From Afifellaceae bacterium (GTDB lineage Bacteria > Pseudomonadota > Alphaproteobacteria > Rhizobiales > Afifellaceae): a stretch of DNA of 64,000 bases. How positions within the stretch are numbered: the first letter of the stretch is position 1; each line of letters begins with the position of its first letter. The stretch covers positions 1-64,000 of the forward strand of contig JANQRH010000001.1 of NCBI GenBank assembly GCA_028284625.1. Reading direction: 5' to 3'. The notes below the pieces were generated by a model. That model was given only the letters and a program-made list of their open reading frames with translations. It did not search any database and had not been told where the DNA came from. The position numbers and the translations under genes are program-made. Below, in pieces: positions 51,202 through 61,715 of the stretch.

Positions 51202-52803
51202 ATGGCCATGGCACAAGCCGGCATTCTGCTTCTCATCGCGGTCATCGCCGTCTTGGCGTCGGCCAAGGCGCATGATGCGCAGTTTGCCATCCATATGGGA
51301 CTGATCGCGGCGATCGCGATGGGCGCGGCGATCTGGCGCCTGCGCACGATGAACGTGTCGGCGAAGGCCGCAGCCGCAGCGCCGACCGGCTATATGGACG
51401 GAGTGGTGCGCTATGGCACGGTCGCCACGATGTTCTGGGGGATCGCCGGCTTTCTCGTCGGCGTGCTTATCGCCCTCCAGCTGGCATTCCCCGATCTTAA
51501 CGTAGAGCCCTATTTCAACTTCAACCGTCTGCGGCCGCTGCACACGTCGGCGGTGATCTTCGCGTTCGGCGGCAACGCGCTTCTGTGCACGTCGTTCTAC
51601 GTGGTTCAGCGCACTTGCGGCGCGCGGCTTTTTGGCGGCGGGCTCGCCTGGTTCGTCTTCTGGGGTTACCAGCTCTTCATCGTGCTGGCGGCGACCGGCT
51701 ACCTCCTGGGTGTCACCCAGTCGAAGGAATATGCCGAGCCGGAATGGTATATCGATCTGTGGCTGACCATCGTCTGGGTCGCCTATCTGATCGTGTTCCT
51801 CGGCACGCTCGTGAAGCGCAAAGAGCCGCATATCTATGTGGCCAACTGGTTCTTCCTCTCCTTCATCGTCACCGTCGCCATGCTGCACGTGGTGAACAAT
51901 CTGGCGGTGCCGGTGTCGTTCCTGGGCGCCAAGAGCTACCCGATCTTCGCCGGCGTGCAGGACGCGCTGACGCAATGGTGGTACGGGCACAATGCGGTGG
52001 GCTTCTTCCTCACCGCCGGCTTCCTGGGAATGATGTATTACTTCGTTCCCAAGCAGGTGGAGCGGCCGGTCTATTCATACCGCCTCTCCGTTGTGCATTT
52101 CTGGTCGCTGATCTTCCTCTACATCTGGGCGGGCCCGCACCATCTGCATTACACGGCGCTGCCTGACTGGGCGCAGACGCTCGGCATGGTGTTCTCCATC
52201 ATGCTGTGGATGCCGTCCTGGGGCGGCATGATCAACGGCCTGATGACGCTGTCGGGCGCCTGGGACAAGCTCAGGACCGACCCCGTCATTCGCATGATGG
52301 TGCTGGCCATCGCCTTCTACGGCATGTCGACCTTCGAGGGGCCGATGATGTCGATCAAGGCGGTCAACTCGCTTAGCCATTACACCGACTGGACCATCGG
52401 GCACGTGCATTCCGGCGCGCTCGGATGGGTCGGCATGATCTCCTTCGGTGCGATCTACTACCTCGTTCCCAAGCTCTGGGAGCGTCAGCGGCTTTATTCG
52501 CTGCGTCTGGTGAACTGGCATTTCTGGCTCGCGACAATCGGCATCGTTCTCTACGCCGCGTCGATGTGGGTCTCCGGCATCATGCAGGGGCTGATGTGGC
52601 GCGAGTACAATGCGGAGGGCTTCTTGGTCTATTCCTTCGCCGAAAGCGTGGCGGCCATGTTCCCCTACTACATCATCCGCGCTCTCGGCGGCGTGCTCTA
52701 CCTCGCCGGCGCTCTGATCATGGCGTTCAACCTCTACCGGACCATCCGTGGCGACCTCCGCAAGGAGGTGCCGATGGGCGGCGTCGTGCAACCGGCCGAA
52801 TAG
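51202..52803 (+). CDS. ccoN: cytochrome c oxidase cbb3-type, subunit I
   Basis: The 533-aa catalytic subunit of the high-affinity cbb3 oxidase, with about 12-14 membrane helices. Heme and CuB ligands are visible: His in [47 protein letters not shown], and the pair in [16 protein letters not shown] chose ATG 51202 because the longer open frame starts upstream of the predicted transcription start near 51161. It begins the ccoNOQP-GHIS run and reduces oxygen to water in microaerobic respiration. Confidence 0.96.
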   Translation: MAMAQAGILLLIAVIAVLASAKAHDAQFAIHMGLIAAIAMGAAIWRLRTMNVSAKAAAAAPTGYMDGVVRYGTVATMFWGIAGFLVGVLIALQLAFPDLNVEPYFNFNRLRPLHTSAVIFAFGGNALLCTSFYVVQRTCGARLFGGGLAWFVFWGYQLFIVLAATGYLLGVTQSKEYAEPEWYIDLWLTIVWVAYLIVFLGTLVKRKEPHIYVANWFFLSFIVTVAMLHVVNNLAVPVSFLGAKSYPIFAGVQDALTQWWYGHNAVGFFLTAGFLGMMYYFVPKQVERPVYSYRLSVVHFWSLIFLYIWAGPHHLHYTALPDWAQTLGMVFSIMLWMPSWGGMINGLMTLSGAWDKLRTDPVIRMMVLAIAFYGMSTFEGPMMSIKAVNSLSHYTDWTIGHVHSGALGWVGMISFGAIYYLVPKLWERQRLYSLRLVNWHFWLATIGIVLYAASMWVSGIMQGLMWREYNAEGFLVYSFAESVAAMFPYYIIRALGGVLYLAGALIMAFNLYRTIRGDLRKEVPMGGVVQPAE

Positions 52804-52812
52804 GAGGGACCG

Positions 52813-53568
52813 ATGGCTCAGCAAACAGGCAAGCGGTCGCTCTTCAGCCACGCGACGGTCGAACGCAACGTTTCGGTGCTGTTCGTGCTTTCGTTTCTCG
52901 TCGTCACGGTCGGCGGCATCGTGGAGATCGCACCGCTCTTCTATTTGGAGAACACGATCGAGGAGGTGGACGGGGTGCGTCCCTATTCGCCGCTCGAACT
53001 GGCCGGCCGCAACATCTATGTGCGCGAAGGCTGCTATGTCTGCCATTCGCAGATGGTGCGGCCGATGCGCGACGAGGTGGAGCGCTACGGCCATTACTCA
53101 CTCGCCGCGGAATCCATGTACGACCGGCCGTTCCAATGGGGGTCGAAACGAACCGGGCCTGACCTGGCGCGCGTCGGCAATCGCTATTCGGACATCTGGC
53201 ATGTGGAGCATCTGATCGAGCCGCGCAGCGTCGTGCCGGAATCGATCATGCCGAGCTATGCGTTCCTGGCGACGACCGATCTCAAGTTCGACGATATCGC
53301 CGGTCATCTTCGCGCCAATAAGCTGCTCGGTGTTCCCTACACCGACGAGATGGTCGCGGAGGCGCGCGCCGATCTGATTGCGCAAGCCGGCGGCAGCGAC
53401 GATCCCAGCGGCGTGCAGGAGCGTTATCCGAAAGCGCAAGCGCGCGATTTCGACGGTGATCCGACCCGCATAACGGAGATGGACGCGCTGGTGGCCTATC
53501 TCCAGATGCTCGGCACACTGGTCGACTTCACGACCTACGAGCCGCTGGCGGAAGGCAATCTGAGGTAA
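52813..53568 (+). CDS. ccoO: cytochrome c oxidase cbb3-type, subunit II (mono-heme)
   Basis: A 251-aa membrane-anchored mono-heme cytochrome c. The N-terminal helix [22 protein letters not shown] is followed by the heme motif [15 protein letters not shown] at residues 74-78 (CxxCH). [17 protein letters not shown] and MPSYAFL supply the distal Met region. AGGAGGGACC precedes the ATG, 9 nt after ccoN. It passes electrons from CcoP toward CcoN. Confidence 0.96.
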   Translation: MAQQTGKRSLFSHATVERNVSVLFVLSFLVVTVGGIVEIAPLFYLENTIEEVDGVRPYSPLELAGRNIYVREGCYVCHSQMVRPMRDEVERYGHYSLAAESMYDRPFQWGSKRTGPDLARVGNRYSDIWHVEHLIEPRSVVPESIMPSYAFLATTDLKFDDIAGHLRANKLLGVPYTDEMVAEARADLIAQAGGSDDPSGVQERYPKAQARDFDGDPTRITEMDALVAYLQMLGTLVDFTTYEPLAEGNLR

Positions 53569-53572
53569 GGCG

Positions 53573-53770
53573 ATGAGCACCTACGACACGCTCCGGCATT
53601 TCGCCGACAGTTGGGGACTTCTGTTCCTCATGGCGGTGTTCATCGGCGTCATCATCTGGGTCCTAAGGCCTGGCTCGGGGCGCATTTACCGCCAGCAGTC
53701 GGAGATACCGTTCAAACACGAGGATAAGCCGGCCGCTGGGCCGGGCCGCGACAACGCGGGTGGAGACTGA
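53573..53770 (+). CDS. ccoQ: cbb3-type cytochrome oxidase small subunit
   Basis: A 65-aa single-helix subunit. It reads WGLLFLMAVFIGVIIWVLRPGSGRIYRQQSEIPF, the usual CcoQ pattern, with a short polar tail. It lies 4 nt after ccoO and is followed 1 nt later by ccoP. CcoQ stabilises the assembled oxidase. Confidence 0.93.
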   Translation: MSTYDTLRHFADSWGLLFLMAVFIGVIIWVLRPGSGRIYRQQSEIPFKHEDKPAAGPGRDNAGGD

Positions 53771-53771
53771 G

Positions 53772-54701
53772 ATGGCCGAAAGCACACCTGGGGCAGCCGG
53801 CGCGCAAGACGAGCGCCGCATCGACGAGACCACCGGCGTTGAAACCACCGGGCATGTCTGGGACGGCATTGAGGAGCTGAACAAGCCCTTGCCGCGCTGG
53901 TGGCTGTGGACGTTCTACGCCACCGTCATCTGGTCGCTGGGCTATGTCATCGCCTACCCGGCATGGCCGCTGATCAACACCGCGACCGAAGGCGTGTTGG
54001 GCTGGAACAGCCGACAGGCGGTGGCGGACGATCTGGCGGCGGCGGAGGCCGATCGCCAGACCTTCATCGATCAGATTCGCGAGCTGCCTCTTGAGGAAAT
54101 CCGCGCCGATGAGGCGTTGATGCAGGTGGCGTTTCGCGGCGGGCAATCGGCCTTCAAGGTGAACTGCGTGCAGTGCCACGGCTCCGGCGCTGAGGGTAGC
54201 GTCGGCTATCCCAACCTCAATGACGACGCCTGGATCTGGGGCGGCACGCTTGAGGACATTCACACGACCATCCTGCACGGCATCCGTCACGAGCCCGATC
54301 CCGACACGCGGCTGTCGGACATGCTGGCCTTTGGGCGCGACGAGTTTCTCGATGCGGCACAGATCAGCGACACGACGCAATATGTGCTGTCGCTGTCGGG
54401 CGCCGACCACGATGCCGCTGCGGCGTCGGCGGGCGAGATGATCTATGTGGAAAATTGTGCGGCCTGCCACGCAGAGGACGGCAGCGGCACGCCGGAACTC
54501 GGCGCCCCGGCGCTGAACGACGCGGTCTGGCTTTATGGCGGCTCGGCGGAGATCATCGAGGCTCAGATCTATGAGCCACGACACGGCGTGATGCCGGGCT
54601 GGACGGGGCGACTTGACCCAGTCGTCATCAAGCAACTGGCGTTGTATGTCCATGCTCTGGGCGGCGGCCAGATGACGTCCGACGCGGAGACCGCCAACTA
54701 G
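53772..54701 (+). CDS. ccoP: cytochrome c oxidase cbb3-type, subunit III (di-heme)
   Basis: A 309-aa di-heme cytochrome c. The N-terminal domain reads GHVWDGIEELNKPLPRWWLW, followed by a transmembrane helix. The two CxxCH sites are CVQCHGSGA and CAACHAEDGSG, each followed later by a Met ligand region (ILHGIRH..., HGVMPGWTG). I preferred ATG 53772 to the in-frame GTG at 53760 because GGTGGAG sits at normal distance before it. Confidence 0.96.
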   Translation: MAESTPGAAGAQDERRIDETTGVETTGHVWDGIEELNKPLPRWWLWTFYATVIWSLGYVIAYPAWPLINTATEGVLGWNSRQAVADDLAAAEADRQTFIDQIRELPLEEIRADEALMQVAFRGGQSAFKVNCVQCHGSGAEGSVGYPNLNDDAWIWGGTLEDIHTTILHGIRHEPDPDTRLSDMLAFGRDEFLDAAQISDTTQYVLSLSGADHDAAAASAGEMIYVENCAACHAEDGSGTPELGAPALNDAVWLYGGSAEIIEAQIYEPRHGVMPGWTGRLDPVVIKQLALYVHALGGGQMTSDAETAN

Positions 54702-54748
54702 TCGTCGTTCCGCCCGGCTGCGCCGCGGCGCGGCGCGACAGAAAGCAA

Positions 54749-56281
54749 ATGGGCAAGTTGACAGACGAGACCTTCGCAGCGGGGGGCGCTGTCGAGACAC
54801 TCGACGCGGATGCGGTCAACAGCCGCAACGAACGCTCCCTCTACGCCGCGCGCGTCAAGGTCTTCCCGCAGGCCGTCACCGGCACATTCCGGCGGCTGAA
54901 ATGGTGGATCATGGCCGTCACCCTCGGCATCTATTGGGTGACTCCGTGGATCAGATGGGACCGCGGGCCGAACGCGCCCGACCAGGCGGTGCTGGTCGAC
55001 CTCGCCAACCGGCGGTTCTATTTCGCCTTCATCGAGATATGGCCGCAGGAGTTCTACTACGTCGCCGGGCTGTTGATCATGGCCGGGCTCGGGCTGTTTC
55101 TGGTGACGTCGGTCGTCGGCCGCGCCTGGTGCGGCTACACCTGCCCGCAGACGGTGTGGACCGACCTCTACATCGCCGTTGAGGACTTTATCGAAGGCGA
55201 TCGCAACGCCCGCATGCGCTTGGACAAGGCGCCGTGGGGGCTGGAGAAGATCCGCAAGCGCGTCTCCGTCCACGCTTTGTGGATTTTGATCGCCATCGCC
55301 ACCGGTGGCGCCTGGGTCTTCTACTTCGCCGACGCGCCGTCGCTGGCAGTGGACCTGGCCACACTAGAGGCGCCGCCGGTCGCCTACATGACGATCGCGA
55401 TCCTCACCTTCACGACCTATGTCTTCGCCGGCTTCATGCGTGAGCAGGTTTGCACCTATATGTGCCCGTGGCCGCGCATCCAGGGGGCGATGCTCGACGA
55501 AGATTCGCTGATCGTCACGTATAATGATTGGCGCGGCGAGCAGCGCTCGCGTCATCAAAAGAAGGCGATGCGCGAGGGGCGCGATGTCGGCGACTGCGTC
55601 GATTGCAATGCCTGCGTCGCGGTGTGCCCGATGGGCATCGATATCCGCGACGGGCAGCAGCTGGAGTGCATCACCTGCGCGTTGTGCATCGACGCATGCG
55701 ACAACATCATGGACAAGGTCGGCAAGCCGCGCGGCCTCATCGCCTATTCCACGCTGAAGGACTATAACCTCCATCACGCGACGGCGACCACATCGGGGCG
55801 CGAAGCGGCGCGCGACGAGCAGCGCCGCGTGTCGGTCTCCCATGTCGCGCGGCCGCGCACGCTCATCTATCTGGGGCTCTGGACGCTGGTGGGCGTCGCT
55901 ATGCTGGTGACGCTGCTTCTGCGCGATCGTCTCGACGTCAACGTGCTGCACGAGCGCAATCCGCTCTTCGTCACGCTCGCCGACGGCTCAATCCGCAACA
56001 CCTATGCGGTGAAGGTCCTCAACATGGAACTTGGGCCGCGCACCTTTTCCGTCGAGCTTCAGGACCTGCCGGGGGCGGTGATGTGGTATGCCGGTGCGGA
56101 GGACCAGCGCGGCACGGCATTCGAGGTGGCGGTTGAGCCCAACCGCGTGCGCGAGTTGCGGGTGTTCGTGACTGCGCCAGCCGGTTTCCAGGGTGTCGAC
56201 GACTTTGCGTTTGTCGTCACCGATCAGAAGGCGGGCGAGACCGTTCGCGCCGCCGCGCAACTTCACGGACCGCAGCCATGA
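54749..56281 (+). CDS. ccoG: cbb3 oxidase assembly protein CcoG (FixG/RdxA)
   Basis: A 510-aa membrane ferredoxin-like protein needed for cbb3 biogenesis; characterised homologues reduce Cu(II) for delivery to CuB. Features are about five helices, the periplasm-facing GRAWCGYTCPQTVWTDL and REQVCTYMCPWPRIQ motifs, and two [4Fe-4S] sites, CVDCNACVAVCPMGIDIR and CITCALCIDACD. The C-terminal FixG domain is immunoglobulin-like. It overlaps ccoH by ATGA. Confidence 0.95.
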   Translation: MGKLTDETFAAGGAVETLDADAVNSRNERSLYAARVKVFPQAVTGTFRRLKWWIMAVTLGIYWVTPWIRWDRGPNAPDQAVLVDLANRRFYFAFIEIWPQEFYYVAGLLIMAGLGLFLVTSVVGRAWCGYTCPQTVWTDLYIAVEDFIEGDRNARMRLDKAPWGLEKIRKRVSVHALWILIAIATGGAWVFYFADAPSLAVDLATLEAPPVAYMTIAILTFTTYVFAGFMREQVCTYMCPWPRIQGAMLDEDSLIVTYNDWRGEQRSRHQKKAMREGRDVGDCVDCNACVAVCPMGIDIRDGQQLECITCALCIDACDNIMDKVGKPRGLIAYSTLKDYNLHHATATTSGREAARDEQRRVSVSHVARPRTLIYLGLWTLVGVAMLVTLLLRDRLDVNVLHERNPLFVTLADGSIRNTYAVKVLNMELGPRTFSVELQDLPGAVMWYAGAEDQRGTAFEVAVEPNRVRELRVFVTAPAGFQGVDDFAFVVTDQKAGETVRAAAQLHGPQP

Positions 56282-56784
56282 GACGCGTTGCCACGCTCTT
56301 TCGGATCGACGACGAGAACCCGCTGAACGGCTGGCATGTGCTGACAATGGTCGTGGCGTTTTTCGGCGTGATCATTGCCGTCAACGCCACCATGGCCGTG
56401 TTTGCGACCGGCACGTTCCCAGGCCTCGTCGTCAAGAACAGCTATGTGGCAAGCCAGAACTACAACGCGCTCCTCGCCGAAAGCCGCGCGCAAGCGGAGC
56501 GTGGCTGGACCGCCGACCTTGCGGCCGACGACGGCATCCTCTCGCTGCGTCTTGCCGATGCCGGCGGCGCGCCGATCAGCGGCGTTCAGGTTGAGGCGCG
56601 TGTCGGCCGGCCGGCAAGCGCGGCGGAGGATCGTATGGTCGTTCTCCATCCCGCCGCAGACATCTATACGGCGCGTGAGCCTTTGCCGTCGGGGCGGTGG
56701 ATCGTTGAGCTGACCGTGCGCTCCAATGAGGCGCTGGTCTATCGCGCCACGCGCCCGCTTCATGTTCTTGCGAGTGAACAATGA
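56278..56784 (+). CDS. ccoH: cbb3 oxidase assembly protein CcoH (FixH)
   Basis: A 168-aa FixH-family protein. One membrane helix (VLTMVVAFFGVIIAVNATMAVFAT) is followed by FPGLVVKNSYVASQNYNALLAESRAQ, the typical FixH segment, and a periplasmic beta domain. It is coupled by ATGA overlaps to ccoG upstream and ccoI downstream. It interacts with the copper-loading machinery and the oxidase. Confidence 0.93.
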   Translation: MRRVATLFRIDDENPLNGWHVLTMVVAFFGVIIAVNATMAVFATGTFPGLVVKNSYVASQNYNALLAESRAQAERGWTADLAADDGILSLRLADAGGAPISGVQVEARVGRPASAAEDRMVVLHPAADIYTAREPLPSGRWIVELTVRSNEALVYRATRPLHVLASEQ

Positions 56785-59063
56785 GCTGTTGCGGCGGGCC
56801 GGAATCCGTCACCGTCGAGCCGGCGACAACCACGTCGGCGATGCCGGCGCGGGTGGATCCGGCGCTTCTCGCCGATGCGGATGATGGTCTCAAGGAGTTG
56901 AGCCTTATTGTTCCCGACATGCATTGCGCCGGCTGTCTGCGCAATGTGGAAGGCGCGCTTCTGGCGCTACCGGGCGTCCACCGCGCGCGAGCGAACCTGA
57001 CCGCGCGCAAGGTGCTGGCGGGCTTCGATCCGGAGCGCGTCGAACCGGAGGCGATTGCCGCAGCGCTCAAGGGCGCGGGCTATGCGGCGCGGCCGGTCGA
57101 CCCGGCCGTGGTCAACGCATCCGCGGCCGACGCCACGGGCGCCGAACTGCTGCGCGCGCTCGCCGTCGCAGGCTTTGCGGCGGGCAACATCATGCTTCTG
57201 TCGGTCTCCGTGTGGGCCGGGGCGGATGCTGAGACGCGCGACCTTTTCCATTGGATATCGGCGCTGATTGCGATTCCCGCGATCGCCTATGCGGGGCGGC
57301 CTTTCTACCGATCCGCCTTTACGGCGCTCAAGGCGCGCCGCCTCAACATGGACGTGCCGATCTCGCTTGCCGTGGTGCTGGCCGCCATCATGAGCCTCTA
57401 TGAAACGGCTGTCAGCGCCGAGCATGCCTGGTTCGACGCCTCCGTCATGCTGCTCTTCTTCCTGCTGATCGGCCGTTATCTCGACCATCGCATGCGGGCG
57501 GTGGCGCGCTCGGCGGCCACGCGGCTCCTGTCGCTGTCCTCCGAGACGGCGCGCGTCGTCGCCGAGGATGGGTCGAAGCAGCTTGTGGCGACGGCGGACA
57601 TTGGAATCGGCGCGGTCATTGAGGTCGCGGCCGGGGAGCGCGTGCCGCTCGACGGCACGGTGATGAGCGGCCTCAGCGACATCGACAAGTCGATGCTGAC
57701 CGGCGAGCCGGTGCCGGAGGCGGTGGCGGAACGGGACGCCGTCTATGCCGGGACGCTCAACCTGACGGGACCGCTCACCATCCGCGTGAGCAAGGCAAGC
57801 GGCGATACGCTGCTTGCCGATATTGCACGGCTGATGGAGCAGGCCGAGGCGGGACGCGGGCGCTATGTCGGCCTCGCCGATCGGGCTGCGGCGATTTATG
57901 CGCCAGCCGTGCACCTGGCCGCGGCCTTGACCTTCGTCGGCTGGCTGATCGTTGGCGCGACAATCCACGACGCGCTGGTCATCGCTATCGCCGTGCTGAT
58001 CGTCACCTGCCCCTGCGCGCTCGGCCTGGCGGTGCCGGCTGCACAGGTCGTTGCTGGCGGCGTGCTCCTCAGGCGCGGCATCTTGGTCAAGGATGGCGGG
58101 GCGTTGGAGCGTCTGGCCGACATCCACACCGTGATTTTCGACAAGACCGGGACGCTGACGACCGGCGAGCCCGTTCTGGCGGAGGAGCCGAAGGCCGACG
58201 AGCGGACATGGAGCCTGGCGGCTGCGCTCGCCGCAACGAGCCGGCATCCGCTGGCGCGTGCTCTCGCCGCTGCGGCCGCCGAGCGTGGCATCACCCCTCT
58301 ACCGGTCGAGGAGATTGCCGAGCATCCGGGGCAGGGGATGTCGGGCCGGCATGAGACGCCGCTCAGGCTTGGGCGGCGGAGCTGGGCCGGCGGCGCGGAA
58401 GACGCGGTGAAGGGCGCGCATTCGGAAATTTGGTTCCGTGACGGCGACAAGCCGCCGGTGGCGTTCTGCTTCCTCGATCGGCTGCATCCTGAGGCCGGCA
58501 ATACGATCAGGGCACTGCGTCAGATGCGTCTTGAGGTGGCGCTCCGATCCGGCGACCGCGCCGATGCAGTCGCCGCCGTGGCGGCGGCAGCCGGCATCGA
58601 CGACTGGCAAGGCAATTGCGACCCCGCCGACAAGGCGCGGGAGCTTGCTGAGCGCGCGCGCGTCGGTGGCAAAGTCCTGATGGTGGGCGACGGCATCAAC
58701 GACGCACCGGCGCTTGCGGCAGCGTCAGTCTCCATGGCGCCGGCGAGCGGCGCCGATATCAGCCAGAGCGCTGCTGATATGGTCTTCACGACGTCCGACC
58801 TTGGCGCCGTGCCGGCGGCATTGGATGTGGCGCGGCGCACTAAGCGGACCATCCTGCAGAACTTCGCGATCGCCATCAGTTACAATTGCATCGCCGTACC
58901 GCTTGCGATGGCCGGGCACGTCACGCCGCTGATTGCGGCGATCGCCATGTCCTCGTCTTCCATTCTCGTCACGGCCAATGCGCTTCGGCTGGGGCTGCGT
59001 GCAGCACCTCCCGCTGCCGTTGTCACGCGGCGCAGCCGTGCATTGCAGGGTGCGCCGGCATGA
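56781..59063 (+). CDS. ccoI: P1B-type copper-exporting ATPase CcoI (FixI)
   Basis: A 760-aa copper P-type ATPase for cbb3 assembly. The N-terminal HMA domain has MHCAGCLRNVEGAL. Membrane metal site CPC is at residues 410-412 (VTCPCALGLAVP). The phosphorylation site is FDKTGTLTTGEP, HP is in ATSRHPLARAL, and the hinge is VGDGINDAPAL. It begins with a cysteine pair (MSCCGGPES) that is often seen in CcoI. It is placed between ccoH and ccoS with ATGA junctions on both sides. Confidence 0.95.
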   Translation: MSCCGGPESVTVEPATTTSAMPARVDPALLADADDGLKELSLIVPDMHCAGCLRNVEGALLALPGVHRARANLTARKVLAGFDPERVEPEAIAAALKGAGYAARPVDPAVVNASAADATGAELLRALAVAGFAAGNIMLLSVSVWAGADAETRDLFHWISALIAIPAIAYAGRPFYRSAFTALKARRLNMDVPISLAVVLAAIMSLYETAVSAEHAWFDASVMLLFFLLIGRYLDHRMRAVARSAATRLLSLSSETARVVAEDGSKQLVATADIGIGAVIEVAAGERVPLDGTVMSGLSDIDKSMLTGEPVPEAVAERDAVYAGTLNLTGPLTIRVSKASGDTLLADIARLMEQAEAGRGRYVGLADRAAAIYAPAVHLAAALTFVGWLIVGATIHDALVIAIAVLIVTCPCALGLAVPAAQVVAGGVLLRRGILVKDGGALERLADIHTVIFDKTGTLTTGEPVLAEEPKADERTWSLAAALAATSRHPLARALAAAAAERGITPLPVEEIAEHPGQGMSGRHETPLRLGRRSWAGGAEDAVKGAHSEIWFRDGDKPPVAFCFLDRLHPEAGNTIRALRQMRLEVALRSGDRADAVAAVAAAAGIDDWQGNCDPADKARELAERARVGGKVLMVGDGINDAPALAAASVSMAPASGADISQSAADMVFTTSDLGAVPAALDVARRTKRTILQNFAIAISYNCIAVPLAMAGHVTPLIAAIAMSSSSILVTANALRLGLRAAPPAAVVTRRSRALQGAPA

Positions 59064-59281
59064 GCGTGCTGATCTATCTGATCCCGGCCGCCCTTCTGCT
59101 CGGCGCGATCGGGCTTGTCGCTTTCTTGTGGTCGCTGAAGAGCGGGCAGTTCGACGACATGGACGGCGCGGCGGCGCGAATTCTTCTCGACGACGAGCCG
59201 GCCAACGACAACACATCTCGGCCGCGCAGCGAAGACGCGGCCAAGCGCGAGGAAAAGAAGGACGGAGCCGGCCATGCATGA
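59060..59281 (+). CDS. ccoS: cbb3 oxidase assembly protein CcoS
   Basis: A 73-aa protein. It reads MSVLIYLIPAALLLGAIGLVAFLWSLKSGQFDDMDGAAARIL, the standard CcoS pattern, with one helix and the FDD(M/L) motif. A longer acidic/basic tail follows. CcoS is required for cofactor insertion in cbb3 oxidase. ATG 59060 overlaps the ccoI stop. Confidence 0.94.
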   Translation: MSVLIYLIPAALLLGAIGLVAFLWSLKSGQFDDMDGAAARILLDDEPANDNTSRPRSEDAAKREEKKDGAGHA

Positions 59282-59699
59282 AATTTTGCGCATGGCGCAT
59301 CTCATTGCGATCGCCATGGCCACCGGCATGGCCATGTCGCACTATGTCATGCTGCGCGCCAGCGCTGGTAATGACGGCGAAGGCGGTCGTGCCCTGGCAT
59401 TGGCGCGCCGCACGCTCGGCGACTTCACGACGATGATCATCGTGTTTGTGTGGATCACCGGGCTGACGCTTCTGTGGAGTCAGTTCGGCCAGGCCGACCG
59501 TGAGGTCGCTGCCTGGTTCTACGCCAAGCTTCTTTTCGTCGGAATTCTGACGGCGGCCCACATTATGCAGCGTGTCACGGCGGCGCGCGTGCCGGCCGAC
59601 CAGCGCGAAGGGCGGCAGAAGATCGAGGGCTGGGTGTCGATCGTGTGGCTCGCGGCCCTCATCGCCATTTGTCTGGCGGTCGTCTCGTTCTCAAGCTGA
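59274..59699 (+). CDS. four-helix membrane protein coupled to ccoS (unknown function)
   Basis: A 141-aa protein with four predicted helices (LIAIAMATGMAMSHYVML; FTTMIIVFVWITGLTLLW; AAWFYAKLLFVGILTAAHIM; WVSIVWLAALIAICLAVVSF). It starts inside ccoS with an 8-bp overlap and its own GGAG, so it is translated with the cbb3 assembly genes. Histidines in helices 1 and 3 could bind heme or copper, giving a loose resemblance to HemJ/CopD-like proteins. I do not recognise the family; a role in cbb3 biogenesis is inferred from coupling. Confidence 0.8.
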   Translation: MHEILRMAHLIAIAMATGMAMSHYVMLRASAGNDGEGGRALALARRTLGDFTTMIIVFVWITGLTLLWSQFGQADREVAAWFYAKLLFVGILTAAHIMQRVTAARVPADQREGRQKIEGWVSIVWLAALIAICLAVVSFSS

Positions 59700-59830
59700 C
59701 GATCTTCTCCGGCTCCAACCAGCCTTGCCGCGGCATCCGACGGCCCGAGAGCGGACGGCGACGCAGTCTTTTCGCCGGCCGCCGGGTTCAGCTAGTTTGG
59801 TGGCGAGACCTCAAGAGGTAGGGGAAGCGC

Positions 59831-61321
59831 ATGAGCGGCCATATCGTTGCGATCGACCAGGGGACCACATCCACGCGCGCCATCGTTTTTGACGCCGAGC
59901 AGAAGATCGCCGGAGTGGCGCAGAAGGAATTTGATCAGCACTTCCCAAAATCCGGTTGGGTGGAGCACGAACCGGAGGATCTGTGGCGCACGACGGTGGA
60001 AACCGTGCGCGAGGCGGTCGCGGGCGCCGGCCTGGGCGCGTCCGATATCGCGGCGATCGGCATCACCAATCAGCGCGAGACGACGCTTGTGTGGAACCGC
60101 AAGACGGGCGAGCCGGTCTATCGCGCCATTGTCTGGCAGGACCGCCGGACGGCGGATTTCTGCGCTGGCCTCAAGGAGGACGGGCACGAGGCCGCGCTGA
60201 CAGCCGCAACGGGCCTCCTCATCGATCCCTATTTCTCCGCCACTAAAGTCGCCTGGATTCTCGACAATGTTGAGGGCGCCCGCGCCGCCGCGGAGGCCGG
60301 CGAGCTTGTCTTCGGAACGGTCGACACATGGCTGATCTGGAAGCTGACGGGCGGAGCACGCCACGTTACCGATGCGACCAACGCCGGGCGCACGCTGCTC
60401 TACAACATCCATGAGAACGCCTGGGACAAGGGCATTCTCGACCTCCTGCGCATCCCTGAAGCGATGCTGCCGGAGGTACTCGATTGCGATGCGGAATTCG
60501 GCACGGCGGAGCGCGATCTCTTCGGCGCAGAACTCCCCATCCTCGGCGTGGCAGGCGACCAGCAGGCGGCGACGCTCGGCCAAGCCTGTTTTTCGGCAGG
60601 CATGCTGAAATCCACCTACGGCACCGGCTGCTTCGCGCTGCTCAACACGGGGCCGAAGCCGGTCCCCTCCAAGAACCGGCTCCTGACGACGATCGCCTAC
60701 CGATTGGGCGGTGAGACGACCTACGCGCTGGAGGGCGCCATCTTCGTCGCCGGAGCGGCTGTGCAATGGCTGCGCGACGGTCTGGGCGTTCTGGACGACG
60801 CGGCGCAGTCGGGGCCGATGGCGGCGGGGGCGGATGATGAGCAGGCGGTCTATCTCGTGCCGGCCTTCGTCGGGCTCGGCACGCCGCATTGGGACGCGCA
60901 TGCGCGCGGCGCGATCTTCGGCCTGACGCGCGCCACCGGGCCGAAGGAGCTCGCTCGCGCCACGCTGGAATCAGTCTGCTACCAGACCGCCGATCTCCTC
61001 GGCGCCATGCATGACGATTGGCCGGGCGCGGGCGACGTGGTTCTGAGGGTCGATGGCGGCATGGTGGCGAGCGACTGGACCATGCAGTGCCTCGCCGACA
61101 TCTTGAATGCACCGGTGGACCGGCCGGAGATACTGGAGACGACGGCGCTGGGTGCCGCTTGGCTCGCCGGGCAGAAGGCAGGCGTGTGGCCCGGACGCGA
61201 TGAATTCGCCAAGACCTGGAAGCTCGATCGCCGCTTTGAGCCGAAGATGGATTCGGCAATGCGCGAGACGAAGCTCGCCGGCTGGCGCGACGCGGTGCAA
61301 AGGACGTTGACGACGCGGTGA
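59831..61321 (+). CDS. glpK: glycerol kinase
   Basis: A 496-aa FGGY kinase that phosphorylates glycerol to sn-glycerol-3-phosphate. Features are [17 protein letters not shown] at the N-terminus, [69 protein letters not shown] and the signature [28 protein letters not shown] precedes the ATG. Neither glpF nor glpD is adjacent, so it appears to be a stand-alone gene. Confidence 0.96.
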   Translation: MSGHIVAIDQGTTSTRAIVFDAEQKIAGVAQKEFDQHFPKSGWVEHEPEDLWRTTVETVREAVAGAGLGASDIAAIGITNQRETTLVWNRKTGEPVYRAIVWQDRRTADFCAGLKEDGHEAALTAATGLLIDPYFSATKVAWILDNVEGARAAAEAGELVFGTVDTWLIWKLTGGARHVTDATNAGRTLLYNIHENAWDKGILDLLRIPEAMLPEVLDCDAEFGTAERDLFGAELPILGVAGDQQAATLGQACFSAGMLKSTYGTGCFALLNTGPKPVPSKNRLLTTIAYRLGGETTYALEGAIFVAGAAVQWLRDGLGVLDDAAQSGPMAAGADDEQAVYLVPAFVGLGTPHWDAHARGAIFGLTRATGPKELARATLESVCYQTADLLGAMHDDWPGAGDVVLRVDGGMVASDWTMQCLADILNAPVDRPEILETTALGAAWLAGQKAGVWPGRDEFAKTWKLDRRFEPKMDSAMRETKLAGWRDAVQRTLTTR

Positions 61322-61406
61322 GGCGGTCCGAACGCACCGACTTGTGACCGCCGCGTCGTCTTGAACGGCGTAAGCTCCGCCGCATCGGATGTTCAATAGG
61401 TGCGGA

Positions 61407-61715
61407 ATGGTGAAATCCTTGAAGGCCAGTGCCCTTGGCACGCTGGCAGGCGTGCTCGTGGTCGCATCGGCGTCGCTTGCCCAGGCGCGCCCGGACGCGC
61501 GCACGCTGACCTGTGCGCAGGTGCAGGCGCTGCTGGAGCGTGAAGGCGCTGCAACGATCTCAACGGGCGCCAATACCTTCGAGCGCTATGTGTCCAGCAC
61601 GGCGTCCTGTCCCGGAACCACGGTGGCGCGGCGCGCGACCGTCGCCACCAGCGATACGCCGCAATGCGAGGTGCGTGCCTGCGAGCGCCGGGTCCGGAGG
61701 CGCAGCAACGATTGA
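61407..61715 (+). CDS. small exported protein (unknown function)
   Basis: A 102-aa protein. The signal peptide MVKSLKASALGTLAGVLVVASASLAQA is cleaved before RPDARTLTC. The mature part is about 75 residues with four cysteines (LTCAQ, STASCPG, PQCEVRACERR) and an Arg-rich C-terminus, suggesting a disulfide-stabilised periplasmic protein. ATG 61407 was preferred to 61389 because AGGTGCGG lies just upstream. Similar small LTCAQVQALL...GA proteins are common in Hyphomicrobiales. Confidence 0.78.
   Translation: MVKSLKASALGTLAGVLVVASASLAQARPDARTLTCAQVQALLEREGAATISTGANTFERYVSSTASCPGTTVARRATVATSDTPQCEVRACERRVRRRSND

Noticed and set aside
56967..58247. A 426-aa minus-strand frame inside ccoI
   Set aside because: It is the complement of the HMA/TM/CPC region of a clear copper ATPase and shows no signal of its own.
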